From NCBI GenBank assembly GCA_034670405.1, contig JAXDDX010000001.1, positions 2,702,501 through 2,766,500 on the forward strand: a stretch of 64,000 bases of DNA, read 5' to 3'. Made by a program: the position numbers and the translations under genes. Below are positions 57,479 through 64,000 of this stretch, piece after piece (the first letter of the stretch is position 1; every line of letters starts with the position of its first letter). Under the pieces are notes generated by a model that was not told where the DNA came from, searched no databases, and was given only the letters and a program-made list of their open reading frames with translations. The DNA is from Hoplostethus atlanticus (taxonomy: Eukaryota > Chordata > Actinopteri > Trachichthyiformes > Trachichthyidae).

Positions 57479-58392
57479 AATGATTGGCTGAATGTGATTG
57501 TCCCGGACTTTCTGAATGTACGTACATCTGCTTGGTTATTGCATGTCATCCAATAGGCCTGAGTGACCTGAGTGAGCAGAGCTAATCAAAGGGGGAAAGG
57601 TTCATTTGAGAATCATTGATAGTGATGCTACAGACACAGGTCACAAAGTTGACTGCGCCAGACATGTGCATTAACACAAACGTAAGAGCATTAAACGTAT
57701 CCACCATTCAACATCAAATGTAATCTGGCCAGCCTGCAGTGTGCACACACAATAATCACATCAGCCCCTTCATTTACATCCCTCTGCATAATCCCTCACA
57801 CTGCTCTATCCCATTAACCTTGTAACTTTGTTTGAATTATTCAACCCCAGCGATATTAGTGACAAATCCTCATGCTTGTTAGGAAGAAAACCCTGGGTGC
57901 AGAAGGTAGACTTAGGCAGGGAAACAAGGAAAATCAGATTTAATGAGCTTTCTCCTGGTTTAAACAGCCATGACAAGGTCCAAAAGACAAAGACATCAAA
58001 ATCACATTTTTTTTTCTTCTGGTAAATGTAGCTTCAGAAGTAGAGACTGAATCCTGGCTTAGCCTGTGTCATTCAGGCTTGGAGCACTGTCAGCTAAATC
58101 CAATGGGAAATTGTGCATCCCACTAAAACCACCTCAGGTAGCAGCATCCAGGAACATTTTTTCTTTTTTAAAATATTTTCTGTCCATATGTTCGGTCTGG
58201 AGTCATGGAAGACTCTACTGCCTGTCCTACTTTTGAGAGCATGATTCATATGACAGGCATCTTTATTCAGCTATTGTGTCTGTCAACACGTTCTGTGTAA
58301 TGTTTGATATTCTTTGCTGTCAGAAAGGCATTCACAAAAATCTTGTCCAATTTTGAGTAATGTTAGGGAGGGGGAATCTTTGACTTAATCTA

Positions 58393-58426
<34 letters not shown>

Positions 58427-61400
58427 ATCAATACGTGTCTTGAGGTAACATGGGACATCTCCAGAATGTATTTCAGTGCTCATTGGTTGTCTTCCCTGTC
58501 AGACGGGGAAGTGTATAATCCTGTGGTATTTCATCGTGTCTCCCTGGGGGGGGGGATGTCATTATTGCTGATTTAAATGAGGTCTCCATATCTTCCACGG
58601 GAAGGAGGAAACAACTTGTCACACTTTCAACTTTTTTTATCCACGATCATATCCTCTTCCAAGTCCGTTAGAAACTATCCCCATTCTCACTTGCTGACAC
58701 TGAGGCATGTTTGAATGCTTCACAGTGACTCCATACAAGTCAGTCACTCCCACTATTTCCCTAAAATGGTTAGAGAGACAAAAGCCAGACCTTTTTTTTG
58801 ACAGGGTTCAAGGGATCACGGTTTATATTTCCTCTTGCATTACATGGGACTCTAAATAGTCTGGTTTTGGCGGTGGCGGTGGTGGGGAGGGGTGCTGCGC
58901 TTCAAACACAATTTGGGCTGGCGGCTTATCATAGTTGACTGCTCTGGTGCCGCCACCGAGGAGGAAGCTGCTTATATCATCTTTGTTTTGCTCTGGCCCA
59001 GCTGTTTTTGCTCACCGGGTTCACCAGCTATCTGCTGATGCTGAAGGTCTTTGATGTGCACGAAGAGGCACCGCATTGAGGGGAATCACTCTGGCACTGG
59101 TGACCCCGAAACTTATCTCCCATCAGCCTTTAGGAGTTCAAGTTTAAACAAATGGGAAGGATTGTTGTTTTTTTCCCTTTTTTAATATGGCTGTCTGTCG
59201 CAGGGCATCTGTTCTCTGTTCTCTTCCCTTTGCATCTGTCAGGAGAAAACTATGGAAGATGACCATGAGCACTGGACAATGCCTCTCCAGTGAGTTACTG
59301 CACTTTGTGTATGATTAAGCCCAAGTATAAAAAGCGGCCTTCTAAATCCCCTAGTGCAATTATGTTTACACCAAAACACCCCCTATTACTTGACTTATTT
59401 TTTTATCAAAGCAAGAGGTCCATCAAAGCCAGCTCTAGTGGTTCTGTCATATGCTGGAGTGAATGAGCAAACACTTGTTTTCTGAGGCTTCACTACAGAT
59501 TATGTCATTTGTGCTGGGTTATCCTGTGGTCTTTGCTTGGCTTTTATGACTAATGAACACTTAATCCTCCACAGATGAGCACCCGACTTGTTCCAGGGCC
59601 TTTTCTTTTTTTTTTTCTTTACGCTAACAATGCTGCCAAACCTGAACGTTTTAATAAAGACCATTCTTCTATTTAATGACTGGGGCTTTTGTTTCTTTCA
59701 TTTCCCCCTTTTCCCTGCACTTATTTTTAGTGAGGGGTGCAGAAGACTACAGCTCCTCTCTTGATTTCACCCATTTTCACTTGTCTTGTTCCTTGTCATC
59801 TTGACGTTTTGCTGTTTTGTCTAAGCCCCTTGTTTTTTCTCACCTGCTCAAAGTGGTGATTTGTCTCTTCTCTGTGTTTCTCTCTGTTCTTTCTCTTTAT
59901 TTATCACTTTGTGTTCATGTTTTATTACTGTGCAAATAAACATTTCTAAAATTAAACCGTACTCCTGTATTTGGGTGGTGAGATCATTATGTTTCATCCA
60001 AACCCTTGATTTCTATTATCGCTGGCCTTCAGTATATCTGCTTCTTAATGGAGCTGTGGAATGAAGGTTCCTCTTTCCTTGTCAACAGCGGATGGAGAGA
60101 AAACAGAGGGGATGTGGAAACAAGAGCAATGTGAATAGTGAAAGGTGGAGTTTTCGGGGTGAGGGGTAAGGGGTAAGTCTGGAAGCATGCCGTTAAACGC
60201 TTATTTGCCTGCTCAAGTGACTGTGTTCAACAAGCTAAAATACAGTGTGTGACGGACTGGTCAAAACAGACACACTGCCAGACCATAAATCTCTGCACAG
60301 CTGGAGGTGAGAAATAGGGGCTTGACTAACAGTGCAATGACAAATGGACAATTTTATCGTGTTGACATCCCACAAGATGACATTGTCAATATTATTTAGT
60401 GTTCAGGTCTATTGTACTCAGAGTCGGGGAGGATTCAGCTGAGGTACTGTAAACAATTTATAATGTATAATTATAACTTTGGTTACATGATATCATTTGT
60501 TGACATTCCAATAAGCAGTAGAGAACCAGGTCTCCGTTCTGTTTTAAATTGAAAGGTAATTAAAGTCAAGTGATTTAGGCAGGTACAGGTTTACTGTACC
60601 ATAGCAGGCTAGAACCCTTTCTTTCTTCCAGGCTGTCATCACTAATATAGATCTTCCTATTTTCTTTGTGGACTTTCCTTCTTTTCACTGATAGTTTTGG
60701 CAATAGGTAATGCTAAACAAATAGTTTTCTATGTTTCAATATGATGAATGAACTGTAACAATATGACCATTGCTTTATTACCCAACACCAGCCTTACATT
60801 CAGCTTCATCTGTTTCACCTGCAAAGGTACAAAAATGAAACTATGAACTCAATATGATGCAGTCGGGAAAATCAGTCCAGATGACCTACATACCTTCATC
60901 TATCTTCCTCTTTGGTTTCAACAATAGCTTCAATAAATGTTTCTACATTGATAAAACTATGACTTTATAGTCTTTTCTGATCTTTGTAGAACATTTCCCA
61001 CTATATTCTCAACATTGTTGATCTGCAGCTGTGCAGGAGATGCTGTAAGATGGCTGTTGGCAAGTAGCGATCCCGCCAGACACTGAAGAGGGTAGATCTA
61101 CACGTGGAGGCCATCCATCACTCTTCATTCCTCTCTCTTCCTCTTCTGCCTGGCTTGGATTATCTCACAAGATGACAGGATGCCATTTTCTCCACCTTTT
61201 TTGCATAGCTCAAAAAGGCTTGTAATGCCTTTGATGTGGGTTCAAACGTGAGAAAAGATCAAGAGATCAAAATCTTAGTCACATTGAAGATATAAAACTC
61301 TTGGTCATGTCTGTCAGCTGACTGGATCTGACAGGGCAATAGCTAGTCTATATTCTCGGTTTGGAGATAAAGTACAGTTGCAGGGGTATCAGCAGGCTGG

Positions 61401-64000
61401 AATGATGCTTGGGTGTGGTCCAAACTGATCAAATCCACGCAAACAGCGATTTACATACAGGACATTCCTCAGCAAAGGGGATAAGCCAAAAGGAAACCAG
61501 TAATTCTGAAGGTGATTGTTCTCCTCCCAATTCTTTGAAGTCTTTAGCCAATGTCTGCTCATGACCTTAATGTGAGGACAACTGGGATGGAGCCCTCCCA
61601 GAGATTAGCCTGTATCAGATCCAACAGCATCTAACCCTCACAACCTGACTGTTGAAAGACATCCAAGCTCCCTTGGTTTTGTTTGGGCAAATGAATGGCG
61701 GCAGCTAAAGGACAGTACTAGATTTAATATTTTGGATTTCCCATAAGATCTAGGCAATTAAATCATAACAAAGAAGAATAGCTACATGGTTGAGATGTGG
61801 TTTCCATGCATATGGCTTACATCAAGCTGTTCCTCAACCCAGGACATCTTTCTCCTAAATATACCTATAGAAACTGCATTGTGAAGAAATTCTCTTTGAA
61901 TTGTCAGCCCATTATTGTTTGGCTTCCACAGTGAGAACCATTCAAAGACTTTTCAGAACTGATTGCATGAAAATTGGAAAGTATTCCTAGGTTCCTGGCT
62001 CCAAACAGATTTGAGGATAATGAAGGGCTGGAGTTGGGACTGTCTAATATTAGGAAAAGAAAATCCTCCGCCTTGCCAAAAACTTCACACAAGCTTAACA
62101 AAAATATATATTTGTCTCACATGTTGTATATTCCCGCAGAGTCTAACCTGGCTCTAAAAAATAACTTATTTTATCACCACACCCACAAGGATAATGGTAC
62201 TAGGCCTCCAAGAGGCCTCCTGTAGAGGATGTCTTATCATGCCTAACCAGAGATTCATTTAATGCAGAGCTTAGCTTCAAATGATTTCTTTGGAGGATAT
62301 GGTGACCAGTAAGTAGGGGTCATCCTCTTTCCATTCAGCCTTGCCACTTTCAGCTGGGTTAAACAGCTTACAGCACATTGGTATGGTGCCCTGCCCCTGG
62401 CAGCAGAGACTTGGCTCTCTCTGGAGACAAAGAGAGTGAGGAAGGGAGGCTTAATGCAGGATGAAGGCCATTCTCTCTGTTCCCTGTAATCCTCTTGCGC
62501 CTTGCTCATGAGTCGTAATCGGGCCTGCAGCATCCACCTCGCCCAGCATTCCTTGAATACCGGACCTTCTGTGCTTATAGGTCGAAAGTAAACTTAGAGG
62601 ACAGAGGCCCAGAGTCCTCTCCAGTCCAGTTCATACTGGAGTAGTTGTGACAGTTTTTTTTACAATTCTTATTTTGAACATCTTTCAAAATCTGTGATAG
62701 TAAATGAAACAGAGACACTGTTAGATTCTACAGATATTTATATTAAATGCTCTTAACCCTAATTATAAACAATGTCCATAACAATGTCATATGATGCAAA
62801 TTGTACATACTGTGTACAAAATCTATTAACCTGGCCTTAGTTTGTATAGAAGGAACAAACAACACACCACAAGATTCCCCAACAAAGGATTTCCAATTTA
62901 ATTGTAAATGTGTGTATGAAATATCTAATTTTCTAATCTAATCTTTTCTGTTTCCTCTGTGGTGACGAGGTTCATAAATGGAATGAGAGTAGAAGGAGAG
63001 CATGACAAAACAAGCTTGAATGTAATGACATCAATATTCCACTGTAGAGATAGTAGGAAGTCACTGTGACTGTGCAGTGCTGTGGAGGAACTCGGCATCT
63101 CCCATTAACAAATTCATGAGTCTTCCTTGACGCATCACACTTGCTTTCCATAGGAAGTGAGGCGTCTACATCACCCCTCCCTTTGCAGCAAAGATACTTC
63201 CTGTAAAAGCAATAAACTCTAAAACTCCTTGTTGATTTAACAGTTTGATAGAAACAAGGATGATAGATCGAGTTCTGGTGGGGACATAATGAGTTGGAAA
63301 AGAACGGTGACATTTATGAGAATATATGGGAATAGAGAACAGAGGCCAAAACTGATCGGTATCTCCTCGCTCGAGAGAAGTCTTTATACAAAGTCGTCTT
63401 GTAAAACACTCCCCCTGCAGATGAGCCTCAAAGATGGTGTCAAAACGAACAAGAAAACCCTGCGAGAAGCCAACTCCTCTGACCCCAATAATCTAAAAGA
63501 GATAGATAGATACGGAACAATTCCTAATAACATGATGATAATCATAGTTTTCAGTGACAGGGGGAGTACAACGGTGAACACCAAGAATATCCCCCGACAT
63601 ATTTCAACCTTATATAGCGCCAGAGGGAACACACAGGCAAATAGGAGAATTTCAAAGTGGGTTGTACCTACAAATCACAGAGATAATGGGCACATTAGTA
63701 AATCTTGTGGAAGGAGAGCGAGTTGAAAAATGTGTCTCCATCTGCCCCGGTGTGGAATGCGGTGTCGTCTCCGATAAGAGTGAGGTCTCTCTGTAAAGCC
63801 TGAACATGCCATGGGGGCAGAGGCCTTGGAACCATTGCTGATCTAATGATACGCTACACTCTTACTTTGCACGTCTGCCAAAAGAAAGAGCGATAGAGAG
63901 ATAGAGAGGGAGGGGAAAGTGAATTTGGAACTGTGTACTTCTGAAGCATCACTGGAAGGAATTGTTCAGCCTAGAAAAATACAAGAGTAGCACCATTGCT
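57479..64000. other. Intergenic, no gene recognised
   Basis: Contains a TG tract (58395-58425) and short T-runs. No recognised coding exon, RNA gene or complete element. Short open frames are random in appearance. Confidence 0.5.
58395..58425. repeat. TG microsatellite
   Basis: About 15 uninterrupted TG units. Confidence 0.93.

Noticed and set aside
59243..59289. 47-bp segment with good acceptor (ctgtcag) and donor (gtgagt) consensus
   Set aside because: No partner exon or protein similarity seen; isolated consensus sites are common in intergenic DNA.
63289..63726. 145-codon plus-strand frame
   Set aside because: No recognisable motif; length is compatible with chance in a 64 kb window.

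Overview
The window reads as genomic DNA of a ray-finned (teleost) fish. The evidence is long GT-AG introns, dense CA/TG/GA microsatellites, tRNA-derived SINEs carrying the fish-type central motif, a Tc1-type transposon with internal deletion, and hAT-type insertions. No prokaryotic gene organisation is present. A percomorph origin is likely from the SINE types, but this is inference.

Layout. (1) 216-26411, plus strand: the 3' half of a large secreted ADAMTS protease gene of the ADAMTS9/ADAMTS20 (GON-1) group. I could place 16 coding exons (2337 bp, 778 residues plus stop). They encode the end of one thrombospondin type 1 (TSP1) repeat, nine complete TSP1 repeats and a whole GON domain. The catalytic half lies upstream of the window. 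A 13 kb intron (4866-17832) splits the array. A 3' UTR of about 2.3 kb ends near an AATAAA at 28714. (2) 28740-32940: intergenic DNA with a SINE, a LINE-like 3' end, GA tracts and a 49-bp tandem repeat. (3) 32945-35570: homopolymer-rich, apparently mis-called sequence. Part of it is a degraded copy of 31735-32230, so it looks like an assembly artefact. (4) 35815-42915: a transposon-rich stretch with a common teleost interspersed repeat, a long inverted-repeat element with a tRNA-Glu 3'-half beside it, a hAT-like element with perfect 8-bp target duplications, a hAT/ZMYM-like coding remnant, and an internally deleted Tc1 element. (5) 51468-52472, minus strand: an intact, uninterrupted 334-codon gene for a CD2-family immunoglobulin receptor. 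It has no introns, so it is probably a retrogene. (6) 52560-64000: non-coding DNA holding a 1.1 kb non-autonomous element with Tc1/mariner-like TA duplications (56340-57476).

How the parts relate. The ADAMTS gene and the CD2-like gene are about 23 kb apart, convergent, and show no functional link. The most useful points are the intronless CD2-like receptor with both CIN85/CD2AP-type motifs kept, the microsatellites on both sides of the only frame-breaking TSP1 exon, and the assembly artefact, which anyone using this locus should know about.
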